Below are positions 1-6,484 of a stretch of 11,936 bases of DNA, in pieces. The notes under the pieces were generated by a model. That model did no database searches. It worked only from the letters and a program-made list of their open reading frames with translations, and had not been told where the DNA came from. A program made the translations under genes and the position numbers. Origin of the DNA: Thermoplasmatota archaeon (GTDB taxonomy: Archaea > Thermoplasmatota > Thermoplasmata > Thermoplasmatales > Thermoplasmataceae); contig JAMCUD010000102.1 of NCBI GenBank assembly GCA_023379355.1, forward strand, positions 1 to 11,936, read 5' to 3'. Position 1 is the stretch's first letter. Every line of letters starts with the position of its first letter.

Positions 1-267
1 CAGGGGGGAACATTTGTTCTGGAGATCAGCGCCAGATGGTGTCATCCATGCCGCGTCATGGAAAAATTTCTTGTCCCCATGAGCGATGAATTTTCAGATA
101 TTCCTTTCTACAATGTGGATTACGATTCCAACACTGACATTTTTGATCTTCTGGAAATAGGCACAGTACCGTACATCGTAATATTCCAAAGAGGAAAGCC
201 CGAGGTCAAAATAAAAGGGCTCATATCTGAAAGCAGCCTAAGGGAGGCTATTGCCGGAATTTCTTAA
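1..267 (+). CDS. Thioredoxin-like protein, 3' part (5' end outside window)
   Basis: The open frame runs from base 1 without a start and ends with TAA at 265-267, giving 88 visible residues. Residues 13-17 are WCHPC (bases 37-51), the thioredoxin redox motif with His where classical thioredoxin has Gly. It is preceded by a beta strand (TFVLEIS) and followed by a helix. A TVPY segment further on supplies the expected cis-proline, followed by the strand YIVIFQRGK and a C-terminal helix. The protein is therefore a dithiol oxidoreductase of the thioredoxin fold, probably cytosolic, though an N-terminal signal or extra domain beyond the edge cannot be excluded. An ATG at base 58 lies after the active site and is not the start. 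The CHPC dipeptide suggests a redox potential different from CGPC. The frame is clear and the fold assignment firm; the partner and exact role are unknown. Confidence 0.88.
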   Translation, partial: QGGTFVLEISARWCHPCRVMEKFLVPMSDEFSDIPFYNVDYDSNTDIFDLLEIGTVPYIVIFQRGKPEVKIKGLISESSLREAIAGIS

Positions 268-304
268 GATTTCAGTGATAGCGTTGTGTCCAGTATTTCT
301 TGAA

Positions 305-336
305 AAGTTTTTAATTCGGTTTAGCCTTAATGTATT
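305..336 (+). promoter_or_regulatory. Box A promoter of the acyl-CoA mutase operon
   Basis: The sequence GAAAAG-TTTTTAAT (302-315) looks like an archaeal BRE plus TATA box. Its TATA part (308-315) is centred about 26 bp before the ATG at 337. No Shine-Dalgarno sequence lies between them, so transcription probably starts at or next to the start codon, giving a leaderless mRNA. This is inferred from spacing only. Confidence 0.6.
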
Positions 337-2055
337 ATGTCATCAGATCCGGAATACTATTTAAGAAAACTTAAGGAAATAAGGAGTAATGCTCCAAAAT
401 TTAACAACGAATATGATTCCTGGAGGAGGAAAACACTCCAGCCCTGGAATGAGAGGACGGGTTATAGGGATCGGGAATACACAAACTCCTCTGGAATCCA
501 GCTCAAGGAGGTATACACTCCAGAAGACATCCCTCCGGACACTGAATCCAGACTGCTCGGCATGCCCGGTGAATATCCCTTTACCAGAGGAGTCTATCCG
601 AACATGTACAGGGGCAAACTCTGGACAATGAGGATGTTCTCAGGTTTCGGAACTCCGGAAGATACCAATCGCAGGCTGAAATACCTCATTCAGCATGGCG
701 AATCAGGTCTGAGCATAGCGTTTGACATGCCAACTCTGTACGGGTTCGACTGTGACAACCCCAGATCTGATGGTGAGATAGGAAAATGTGGTGTAAATGT
801 CACATCACTGAAGGACATGGAGGTGATATTCAGGGGCATTGACCTGAGCAAGGTAAGTACATCAATGACCATAAATGCGCCAGCAGCAATACTCACAGCC
901 ATGTATATTGCAGTCGGCAAGAAGAAGAAAATTCCTGTATCCGATCTGGCGGGAACAGTTCAGGCAGATATACTCAAGGAATATATTGCACAGAAGGAAT
1001 GGATATATCCGCCCGAGGCGCACCTTCGCCTGATAAGGGACATGATGACTTACTGCACTGAAAATATGCCGAAGTGGAATTACATAAGCATTTCTGGCTA
1101 CCATATAAGGGAAGCGGGTTCAAGTGCTGTACAGGAACTTGCGTTCACCCTTGCTGATGGTTTCTATTACGTGGACATGGGGATAAAGGCTGGTCTCGAC
1201 GTCGATGAATTTGCCCCAAGGCTGTCGTTCTTTTTCAATTCATCCATCAACTTCTTCGAGGAAATAGCCAAGATGCGTGCCGCTAGGAGGATATGGGCAA
1301 CGGTTTTGAAGGAGAGGTTCGGGGCAAAAAAAGCAAGAACACTTCTGTTGAGATTCCACACTCAGACATCCGGATACACCCTGACCTGGCAGCAGCCCCT
1401 TAACAACATAATAAGGACAACAATAGAGGCCATGGCGGCCGTTCTCGGTGGCACACAGAGTCTTCACACAAATTCATACGATGAGGCATGGGCACTCCCA
1501 TCCGAAGAAGCGGTTAAGATAGCACTGAGAACACAGCAGATAATAGCTGAGGAAACTGGTGTGCCGGATGTCATCGATCCACTGGGCGGATCTTATTATG
1601 TTGAATGGCTCACAAATCGGATGGAGGAGGAAGCATACCGCTATTTTGACGAGATAGAGAGGATGGGCGGTATACTGGATGCTGTGAAGGCAGGGTATAT
1701 ACAGAAGGAAATTGCCGCCACCTCCTACAGAAGGCAGATAAGGCTTGAGGAGGGCAAGGAGATAATGGTTGGGGTCAACAAATACACAGAGAAGGAGGAT
1801 CAGCCCATTAACATTCTGAAGATAAGTAAGGCGGCACAGAAACAGCAGTTAGACAGGATCAGAACAGTGAGAAGGACAAGGGATCAACAGAAAGTCGAAA
1901 AAGCCCTTCAGGAGCTTGAGGATGCCATGAGAAAGGATGAAGTGAACACCATGCCGTATATCCTGAAAGCAGTTGAGGCATATGCAACCATAGAGGAGAT
2001 ATCAAATGTCGGAAGAAAGGTCTTCGGAACTTGGAAAGAACCAGTCATTGTTTAA
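337..2055 (+). CDS. B12-dependent acyl-CoA mutase large subunit, isobutyryl-CoA-mutase-like (methylmalonyl-CoA mutase family)
   Basis: This 572-residue protein is the catalytic TIM-barrel subunit of the methylmalonyl-CoA mutase family, which moves the CoA-thioester group to a neighbouring carbon by adenosylcobalamin radical chemistry. Family landmarks are TRGVYPNMY (83-91), GLSIAFDMPTL (124-134), SMTINAPA (176-183), the catalytic His256 in SISGYH (251-256), EFAPRLSFFF (291-300), RFHTQTSGYTLT (339-350), GGTQSLHTNSYDEAWALP (371-388) and DPLGGSYYVE (414-423). Residues 101 and 219 align at a constant offset of 12 with Tyr89, Arg207 and His244 of the Propionibacterium methylmalonyl-CoA mutase. Here they are Phe and Gln, the pair found in isobutyryl-CoA mutase, whereas Arg207 in true methylmalonyl-CoA mutase binds the substrate carboxylate. 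Ala128 argues against 2-hydroxyisobutyryl-CoA mutase, which has Asp there. The cobalamin domain is missing from this chain and is supplied by the next gene, as in the two-subunit archaeal and IcmAB types. The likely substrate is isobutyryl-CoA/butyryl-CoA. Standard annotation would call it methylmalonyl-CoA mutase. The start is the ATG 26 bp after a TATA box. Confidence 0.93.
   Translation: MSSDPEYYLRKLKEIRSNAPKFNNEYDSWRRKTLQPWNERTGYRDREYTNSSGIQLKEVYTPEDIPPDTESRLLGMPGEYPFTRGVYPNMYRGKLWTMRMFSGFGTPEDTNRRLKYLIQHGESGLSIAFDMPTLYGFDCDNPRSDGEIGKCGVNVTSLKDMEVIFRGIDLSKVSTSMTINAPAAILTAMYIAVGKKKKIPVSDLAGTVQADILKEYIAQKEWIYPPEAHLRLIRDMMTYCTENMPKWNYISISGYHIREAGSSAVQELAFTLADGFYYVDMGIKAGLDVDEFAPRLSFFFNSSINFFEEIAKMRAARRIWATVLKERFGAKKARTLLLRFHTQTSGYTLTWQQPLNNIIRTTIEAMAAVLGGTQSLHTNSYDEAWALPSEEAVKIALRTQQIIAEETGVPDVIDPLGGSYYVEWLTNRMEEEAYRYFDEIERMGGILDAVKAGYIQKEIAATSYRRQIRLEEGKEIMVGVNKYTEKEDQPINILKISKAAQKQQLDRIRTVRRTRDQQKVEKALQELEDAMRKDEVNTMPYILKAVEAYATIEEISNVGRKVFGTWKEPVIV
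1993..2000 (+). promoter_or_regulatory. Shine-Dalgarno inside the large-subunit gene, for the small subunit
   Basis: GAGGAGAT at 1993-2000 is complementary to the 16S rRNA 3' end and sits 5 bases before the ATG at 2006. It fixes that start and therefore the 50-base overlap with the upstream gene. Confidence 0.75.
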
Positions 2056-2476
2056 AAACAGGCCTATAAAGATACTGTTGGCGAAACCAGGCATCGACGG
2101 GCATGACAGAGGAATACTTGTGCTTGCAAAGGCTTTCCGTGATGCAGGGATGGAGGTGATATACGCAGGCCTCCTACCAACTCCTGAACAGGTTGTGGAG
2201 ACGGCAATAAATGAGGATGTTGATGTTGTGGCGCTCAGTCTCCTTAACGGTGCGCATATGACAGTTTTCAAGAAGGTAGCTGATCTGATGAAGGAAAAGG
2301 GTGTTAATGACATAGCCATTGTTGGTGGCGGCACCATTCCAGATTCTGACAAGCCAAAGCTTGAAAAGCTTGGTATATCAGGCAATTACGGTCCCGGCAC
2401 CCCGATTTCAGTAATCATAGACCATGTTACCAAGAGGGCCATGGAAGCCAGAAAGCTAAAGGAATCCGGTCAGTGA
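2006..2476 (+). CDS. Cobalamin-binding small subunit of the acyl-CoA mutase
   Basis: This 156-residue Rossmann-like B12-binding protein carries all three signature elements of the base-off/His-on class. They are DGHDRG (31-36, with His33 as the lower cobalt ligand), the SxL element at 78-80 in ALSLLNGAH, and the glycine-rich GGGTIP (107-112). It pairs with the upstream large subunit to form the active mutase, as IcmB does with IcmA. About 20 extra residues precede the conserved core. The reading frame overlaps the large-subunit gene by 50 bases in another frame, and the ATG at 2006 has a good Shine-Dalgarno inside that gene, so the two are probably translationally coupled and made in matching amounts. 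The next gene starts 5 bases after the stop. The B12-binding assignment is very secure; the substrate depends on the large subunit. Confidence 0.94.
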   Translation: MSEERSSELGKNQSLFKNRPIKILLAKPGIDGHDRGILVLAKAFRDAGMEVIYAGLLPTPEQVVETAINEDVDVVALSLLNGAHMTVFKKVADLMKEKGVNDIAIVGGGTIPDSDKPKLEKLGISGNYGPGTPISVIIDHVTKRAMEARKLKESGQ

Positions 2477-2481
2477 AGTAA

Positions 2482-3417
2482 ATGATTGATCAGATCATTG
2501 AAGGCATTTACCGGGGTGACCACAGATCAATATCCAGAGCAATATCAATCGTGGAAAATGAATGGGATTCTGAAAACACAAGGAAACTCATTCGCCAGAT
2601 ATACCCTAAGACCGGAAAAGCACACATAATTGGAATAACCGGTCCACCCGGTATTGGCAAGAGTACAATGATCGGGAACCTTTGTGCTCTTCTCTCAGAG
2701 AGAAACAAAAAAGTGTCTGTTGTTGCCATAGATGCATCCAGTCCCTTTACAGGGGGATCATTGCTTGGAAACAGGATTCGGATGCAGGAGTCCCTCACAA
2801 GGTATGGTGTTTACATGAGGAGCCTCGCAAATCGTGGCATAAATGGAGGGCTTTCACGTTCCATATGGGATACAGTAAAGATTCTTGACGCAGCCGGATC
2901 AGACTTCATCATAGTCGAAACAGTGGGGGCCGGGCAGGCTGACCTGGATGTTATCAACCTTGCCGACACCGTAATAGTTGTTCTTGGGCCGGGCCTTGGT
3001 GACGAGATACAGGCAATCAAGGCGGGAATAATGGAGATCGGTCACATTTTTGTAATTAATAAGATGGACAGGCAAGGGGCGTATATTGCAATGAAAGACA
3101 TTGAGGAGACTCTTGCCATGATGCCAAGGGGAGAATGGAAACCATCTGTTGTAGGGATCAATTCCCTAACCAGAGAGGGATACGATAACCTAATCGAAGA
3201 GATATGCAGGCACAGATCATTCTGTGAAACAAATAGAGAGGCTCGTATAAGGAAATTCAGGACAGAGCTTCAGATGCACATAGACGATGAACTGAGGAGA
3301 AAGTTCCGCAAGGATATCAACGGGGTCCTGAATGACAATGATAGACTGGAAGGTTACCTTAATAGAAGAACAGATCCATATTCAGCTGCCGAAGAGATCG
3401 TGGAGGAGATCGCGTGA
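2482..3417 (+). CDS. meaB: MeaB/ArgK-family GTPase, acyl-CoA mutase chaperone
   Basis: This 311-residue G3E-family P-loop GTPase would gate delivery of adenosylcobalamin to the mutase and protect it from inactivation (the role of MeaB and human MMAA). Visible motifs are the P-loop GPPGIGKS (54-61), the DASSPFTGGSLLGNRIRM block (84-101), VETVGAGQAD (145-154), the guanine-specificity motif NKMD (193-196) and a C-terminal charged helical region (about 250-311) that serves dimerisation in the family. It begins 5 bases after the small-subunit stop, so the three genes form one operon. There is no strong Shine-Dalgarno, which suggests coupling to upstream translation. Asn97 replaces the Asp that I recall as Asp105 of Methylobacterium MeaB, while the positions matching Asp92 and Glu154 (Asp84 and Glu146) are kept at the same offset. 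The family call is firm. The old label LAO/AO transport ATPase would be wrong here. Confidence 0.93.
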   Translation: MIDQIIEGIYRGDHRSISRAISIVENEWDSENTRKLIRQIYPKTGKAHIIGITGPPGIGKSTMIGNLCALLSERNKKVSVVAIDASSPFTGGSLLGNRIRMQESLTRYGVYMRSLANRGINGGLSRSIWDTVKILDAAGSDFIIVETVGAGQADLDVINLADTVIVVLGPGLGDEIQAIKAGIMEIGHIFVINKMDRQGAYIAMKDIEETLAMMPRGEWKPSVVGINSLTREGYDNLIEEICRHRSFCETNREARIRKFRTELQMHIDDELRRKFRKDINGVLNDNDRLEGYLNRRTDPYSAAEEIVEEIA

Positions 3418-3442
3418 AATTTGCTGCCGGAGATAGTCAATC

Positions 3443-3450
3443 TTTAAATA
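3443..3450 (+). promoter_or_regulatory. Box A promoter of hsp20
   Basis: TTTAAATA at 3443-3450 lies about 31 bp before the ATG at 3478. This predicts a transcription start near 3472 and a leader of only a few bases. No obvious palindromic heat-shock operator was seen around it. Confidence 0.65.
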
Positions 3451-3477
3451 CCGAGTATTCATTTTTAGTTGATAATT

Positions 3478-3858
3478 ATGTATAATCCACTGAAATATTT
3501 CACGGGCGAAGTTGCAAAAAACCTCTCTGACAGGGCAAAGGAGATCATGACATTTCTTTATCCTCCAGTGACAATGTACGAAGAATCCGGCGAGATAGTC
3601 ATAGAGGCAGATCTGCCTGGGTTTGAGAAGAAGGACATTACAGTCAGGCTTGAGAAGGATTCTCTTACCATATCTGCAGAAAGGGAAATAACCACAAAAG
3701 GTGTTGTTTACCTTGATCAGAGGCCTGAGAAATTCATGAAGAGACTGAGGCTCCCTGTGGAAGTTGATCAGGATGTGGACTATACTGCAAAGTATTCAAA
3801 CGGCGTCCTGGTTGTCCGAATACCTGCAAAGGGAGTTAAGACAATAAAGGTTGAGTAA
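3478..3858 (+). CDS. hsp20: Small heat-shock protein, Hsp20/alpha-crystallin family
   Basis: This 126-residue protein would act as an ATP-independent holdase forming cytosolic oligomers. After a short N-terminal arm the alpha-crystallin domain starts near residue 35 (PVTMYEESGEIVIEADLPGF) and ends with the conserved NGVLVVRIPA. The C-terminal tail holds an I-x-V motif (IKV), the usual anchor between dimers. I chose the ATG at 3478 over a TTG three codons earlier because it fits the TATA spacing and is a better codon. The gene follows meaB by 60 bp but has its own box A. Its stop is 3 bp from the stop of the convergent AarF gene. No ClpB or Hsp70 partner is in the window. Confidence 0.92.
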   Translation: MYNPLKYFTGEVAKNLSDRAKEIMTFLYPPVTMYEESGEIVIEADLPGFEKKDITVRLEKDSLTISAEREITTKGVVYLDQRPEKFMKRLRLPVEVDQDVDYTAKYSNGVLVVRIPAKGVKTIKVE

Positions 3859-3871
3859 AAACTATTTTTTT
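3857..3871. terminator. Compact bidirectional T-tract terminator between convergent genes
   Basis: A run of seven T on the plus strand (3865-3871) follows the Hsp20 stop and lies inside the last codons of the AarF gene. A run of five T on the minus strand (plus-strand A run 3857-3861) follows the AarF stop and overlaps the Hsp20 stop. T-tracts are sufficient intrinsic terminators in archaea, so each gene may carry part of the other's terminator. No hairpin is needed or seen. Confidence 0.45.
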
Positions 3872-5430
3872 ATCAGCACGATAGAGAAGCCAACAAGGTC
3901 CGCCAGCATTGCAATATATGATTCCAGAGGCCGTGTTGGAAGAAGGATCACGGAGGCGATCAGTACCGATCCCAGGAAAATAGACGCCGGTACCTTCCTG
4001 TCTTTTTTCTCAATTGGCCTGTTATCTGCATCCTCAAGTCTCCTTTTCAGCAGTGGGAGGGCATCGATTCCTTTTTCAATGGAAACCACGGCCTTTCTGA
4101 CAAAATCCTGTAACTGCCTGCGGTAAAGTTCGTCAAGAAGGCCCTCTCTATACAGTAGCTCCCTCAGTATCTTCACAAACCTGAATTCAGGATCCAATTG
4201 TAGACAGATTCCCTCCAGAAGTGATGACATTCGCATGTACAGGACAAGAGATCTTGGAAGGCGGAACGGAAACTCGAATATTACATTATTTGCAATCTCG
4301 AAGAGTTCCCTGACCTCAGATTCATCAGGGCTCTTTCCGTAGAAATTTGCTATGGCAAGCTCCATGCTCTTTCTCATTATTGCCCTGTTTGCAGCGGGTG
4401 AGAGGGCACCGAGGGTTATCAGGGCATCCATTATCGCATCTGGATCAGTGTTAACCAGTCCATCGTATAGTGCCAGCAGTGAAAACCTGGTCTTGCTGTC
4501 CAGTGTACCCACCATCCCAAAATCGAAGAGTATAATTTCCCCATCTGGTGTCACGGAAATGTTTCCGGGATGCGGATCCGCGTGGAATATATCGTCCCTA
4601 AGTAGCATTCTCATAAACAGGAGGTCGATACGCCAGGCAAGGTTCTTAAGGTCAATTCCAGCTTCACGCAGTCTCTGAAGATCAGTTATCTTTATTCCAG
4701 GCCTGAACTCAAGGGTAAGAACCTCCTTGCTGCTAAGCTCCTGTATAATCTCAGGAATTATCACCCTCTCTCTGCCCCTAATATTTTTTCTGATTCTTTC
4801 AGCATTGGAGGATTCTTTCCGGTAGTCTATCTCATCGTAGATTCTTGAGTTAAAATCATTGATAACGTTCATTACGCTAATGTACAGGAAATTCTCGATT
4901 CTTCCCCTAGCCAGCCTGAGAAGCCTATTTATGACGTAAAGATCCCGTCTGAGTGTGAATTCAATATTTGGCCTGTTTACCTTTACTGCCACTTCCTTTC
5001 CTTTATAACGGGCATGATAAACCTGGCCAAGGGATGCTCCGGATATGGCATTCCTGTCAAACTCCTCAAATGCTGTATCAAAATTTGATATGTTTTTCCG
5101 TAAGATTGGTTCAACCTCCTCAAAGGGAGCAGGAGGGACTTCATCCTGAAGTTTCTCAAACGATTTAATATACTCCCTGGGAAGCAGGTCTGGCCGTGCT
5201 GAAAGAACCTGTCCAAGCTTTACGAAGGTTGGTCCAAGTGAGATGAAAGCCTCAACAGCCCTACTGCCGTTCCTCTCCCTCCTGTAACTCCATGTTGATT
5301 CCTCTTCCTTCTTGGCTTCGTCACGGTCACGCAGGTAGCGCCTGAACACCGGATAAAGTCTCAAGAAAACCTTGAACTCTGCCCTTCTGGCCCCCCTAAG
5401 GATATCTTCTTCAGCCATCCTGACACTCAT
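3862..5430 (-). CDS. AarF/UbiB/ABC1-family kinase-like membrane protein
   Basis: This 522-residue member of the ABC1/ADCK atypical kinase family is linked elsewhere to isoprenoid-quinone and lipid metabolism. Family motifs are PTFVKLGQVLSARPDLLP (67-84, with the KxGQ motif at 71-74), the Ala-rich-loop equivalent SGASLGQVYHA (130-140), the nucleotide-site lysine in VAVKVNRPN (147-155), the ExD element in YDEIDYRKE (198-206), HADPHPGN (283-290) and the metal-binding DFG (303-305). Two hydrophobic segments at the C-terminus (about 483-498 and 504-520) predict a membrane hairpin, typical of bacterial UbiB. Thermoplasmatales make menaquinone-type and thermoplasma quinones, so a quinone-related role is plausible but not shown. 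It is the last gene of a minus-strand operon, 23 bp after the glycosyltransferase. An ATG four codons inside (5418) is an equally possible start. Confidence 0.9.
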   Translation of the reverse strand: MSVRMAEEDILRGARRAEFKVFLRLYPVFRRYLRDRDEAKKEEESTWSYRRERNGSRAVEAFISLGPTFVKLGQVLSARPDLLPREYIKSFEKLQDEVPPAPFEEVEPILRKNISNFDTAFEEFDRNAISGASLGQVYHARYKGKEVAVKVNRPNIEFTLRRDLYVINRLLRLARGRIENFLYISVMNVINDFNSRIYDEIDYRKESSNAERIRKNIRGRERVIIPEIIQELSSKEVLTLEFRPGIKITDLQRLREAGIDLKNLAWRIDLLFMRMLLRDDIFHADPHPGNISVTPDGEIILFDFGMVGTLDSKTRFSLLALYDGLVNTDPDAIMDALITLGALSPAANRAIMRKSMELAIANFYGKSPDESEVRELFEIANNVIFEFPFRLPRSLVLYMRMSSLLEGICLQLDPEFRFVKILRELLYREGLLDELYRRQLQDFVRKAVVSIEKGIDALPLLKRRLEDADNRPIEKKDRKVPASIFLGSVLIASVILLPTRPLESYIAMLADLVGFSIVLIKK

Positions 5431-5453
5431 CGGCTTTAATGATTAATAGATTT

Positions 5454-6242
5454 TCAAGGAAACCTGCCCCGAAGGAGAAGAGCATAAGCATATCCCAGAG
5501 AACCGCTAGCAAGTCTTAGAATGTTCATTACTGATCTATCCTCCTTCAGGGGCTTGCCCTTGGTGACCAGATGCCACCTATCGGCGTTTTTCCTTCTGAG
5601 CTGGTATCTTCCATAGCCATTCCAGAACGCCTGCTTCAGGAAACTCCGTAGTGATTGCCTCGTTCTGTTGAAAACTATGCATTCCCCACACAAATGTCCC
5701 CTGTAGCCTGCAACAACAGCACGAAAATTCAGATCAATGTCCTCAGCAGTTACAAAGGATTCATCAAATCCACCCAGCTGCAGAAACACGTCCCGTCTGT
5801 AGCAAAGATTTGCTGACGGCATGGTTATCTCAAAACCGGAGACAAAAAGCTTCACCCTGCTGAGTTTGAATCTTTCGACACCCCTTGCTATGGCATTTCC
5901 GGCTACGAAATCAGGTTTATCCTTGATGTGTGAAAGGTATGATCCTATAAGTCCAGGTGCGGCAATGACGTCACCATCCAGAAACAGCACATATTCAGAC
6001 CGGCTCTGCTGAACCCCGAAATTTCTTCCAGCTCCGCGTGAACTCCGCTTGGAGAAGAACTTGAGGTTCAATTTCCCCTGGAAATCCATGATAACCTCCC
6101 GGGTGTTATCAGTGCTCTCGGAGTCAACAACAATAAGGTCAAAGTCATCTCCCTGATTAAGAAGACTGTGAAAAAGATCGGGGAGATTCTTGCCCTCGTT
6201 TTTTGTTGTCACCACAACTGAAAGGGAGTTCTGCTGTACCAT
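5454..6242 (-). CDS. Family 2 glycosyltransferase
   Basis: This 262-residue GT-A-fold enzyme would transfer a sugar from a nucleotide or lipid-linked donor. Seen are the N-terminal strand and loop SVVVTTKNEGKNL (8-20), the nucleotide-binding VVDSESTDNT (38-47), the metal-binding DGD (89-91) after YVLFLD, GGFDESF (157-163) and the TAEDIDLNFR block (166-175) with the probable catalytic ED. A mildly hydrophobic C-terminal stretch (about 240-258) could sit on the membrane. I took the ATG at 6242, because the longer frame to 6323 would run deep into the preceding gene and adds a low-complexity, charged stretch with no family similarity. The start lies 5 bases after the stop of the zinc protein, so the two are surely co-transcribed. 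Acceptor unknown; cell-surface glycan or glycolipid synthesis is a guess from the family. Confidence 0.9.
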   Translation of the reverse strand: MVQQNSLSVVVTTKNEGKNLPDLFHSLLNQGDDFDLIVVDSESTDNTREVIMDFQGKLNLKFFSKRSSRGAGRNFGVQQSRSEYVLFLDGDVIAAPGLIGSYLSHIKDKPDFVAGNAIARGVERFKLSRVKLFVSGFEITMPSANLCYRRDVFLQLGGFDESFVTAEDIDLNFRAVVAGYRGHLCGECIVFNRTRQSLRSFLKQAFWNGYGRYQLRRKNADRWHLVTKGKPLKEDRSVMNILRLASGSLGYAYALLLRGRFP

Positions 6243-6247
6243 GGGTA

Positions 6248-6439
6248 TTAAACCCAGTCCATTCTTCCTACTTCCCTCTCCTTCTTGGTTTCCTTCTTGT
6301 ATTCCTTGTAGTGCTCCTTGCAAAGGTGCACCTTCGTCTTCTTCTGGTCAACGGTGAAGACTTTCTTTGCCAGGTCTGCAGGAACGGTCTTGAAACTCTC
6401 GTTATGGCATCCCTCTACGTCACACATCTTGTCTGCCAT
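6248..6439 (-). CDS. Small zinc-binding protein (C-x4-C ... C-x2-H), function unknown
   Basis: This 63-residue basic protein has four likely metal ligands: Cys6 and Cys11 in MCDVEGC, and Cys40 and His43 in HLCKEHYKEYKK. The C-terminal third is rich in Lys and Glu and probably helical. I recall similar short proteins, with a C-x4-C start and a CxxHYKxxKK end, in other archaea, but I have no firm family name and do not assign a function; nucleic-acid binding is only a possibility. The longer frame back to 6556 is rejected because it would read through the 3' third of the RNase P RNA. The ATG at 6439 fits a TATA box at 6468-6477 and has a partial Shine-Dalgarno (AGGTTGAT) before it. It heads an operon with the glycosyltransferase (5-base gap) and AarF. 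Confidence 0.8.
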   Translation of the reverse strand: MADKMCDVEGCHNESFKTVPADLAKKVFTVDQKKTKVHLCKEHYKEYKKETKKEREVGRMDWV

Positions 6440-6467
6440 CGTAATCAACCTGCAATAAGGCTTTGTC

Positions 6468-6477
6468 AATATATATT
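6468..6477 (-). promoter_or_regulatory. Box A promoter of the zinc protein/glycosyltransferase/AarF operon
   Basis: The palindromic AATATATATT lies on the minus strand about 33 bp before the ATG at 6439 and only about 8 bp beyond the predicted 3' end of the RNase P RNA. This gives the operon its own promoter, although read-through from rnpB is possible because no T-tract separates them. Confidence 0.55.
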
Positions 6478-6484
6478 GGTTGGT

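Noticed and set aside
2002..2385. 127-residue open frame on the minus strand
   Set aside because: It is the complement of the cobalamin-binding subunit, whose motifs are unmistakable; the minus-strand product has no recognisable feature.
337..3417. Complete methylmalonyl-CoA pathway operon
   Set aside because: No epimerase or carboxylase is present and the active-site residues are not those of methylmalonyl-CoA mutase.
3851..4126. 91-residue plus-strand frame after hsp20
   Set aside because: It lies entirely opposite the AarF gene, where the plus-strand text encodes family-conserved AarF residues in complement.
6243..6323. 27-residue N-terminal extension of the glycosyltransferase
   Set aside because: It overlaps the zinc-protein gene in another frame and is a charged Gln/Glu/Gly-rich stretch without family similarity; the fold begins right after the ATG at 6242.
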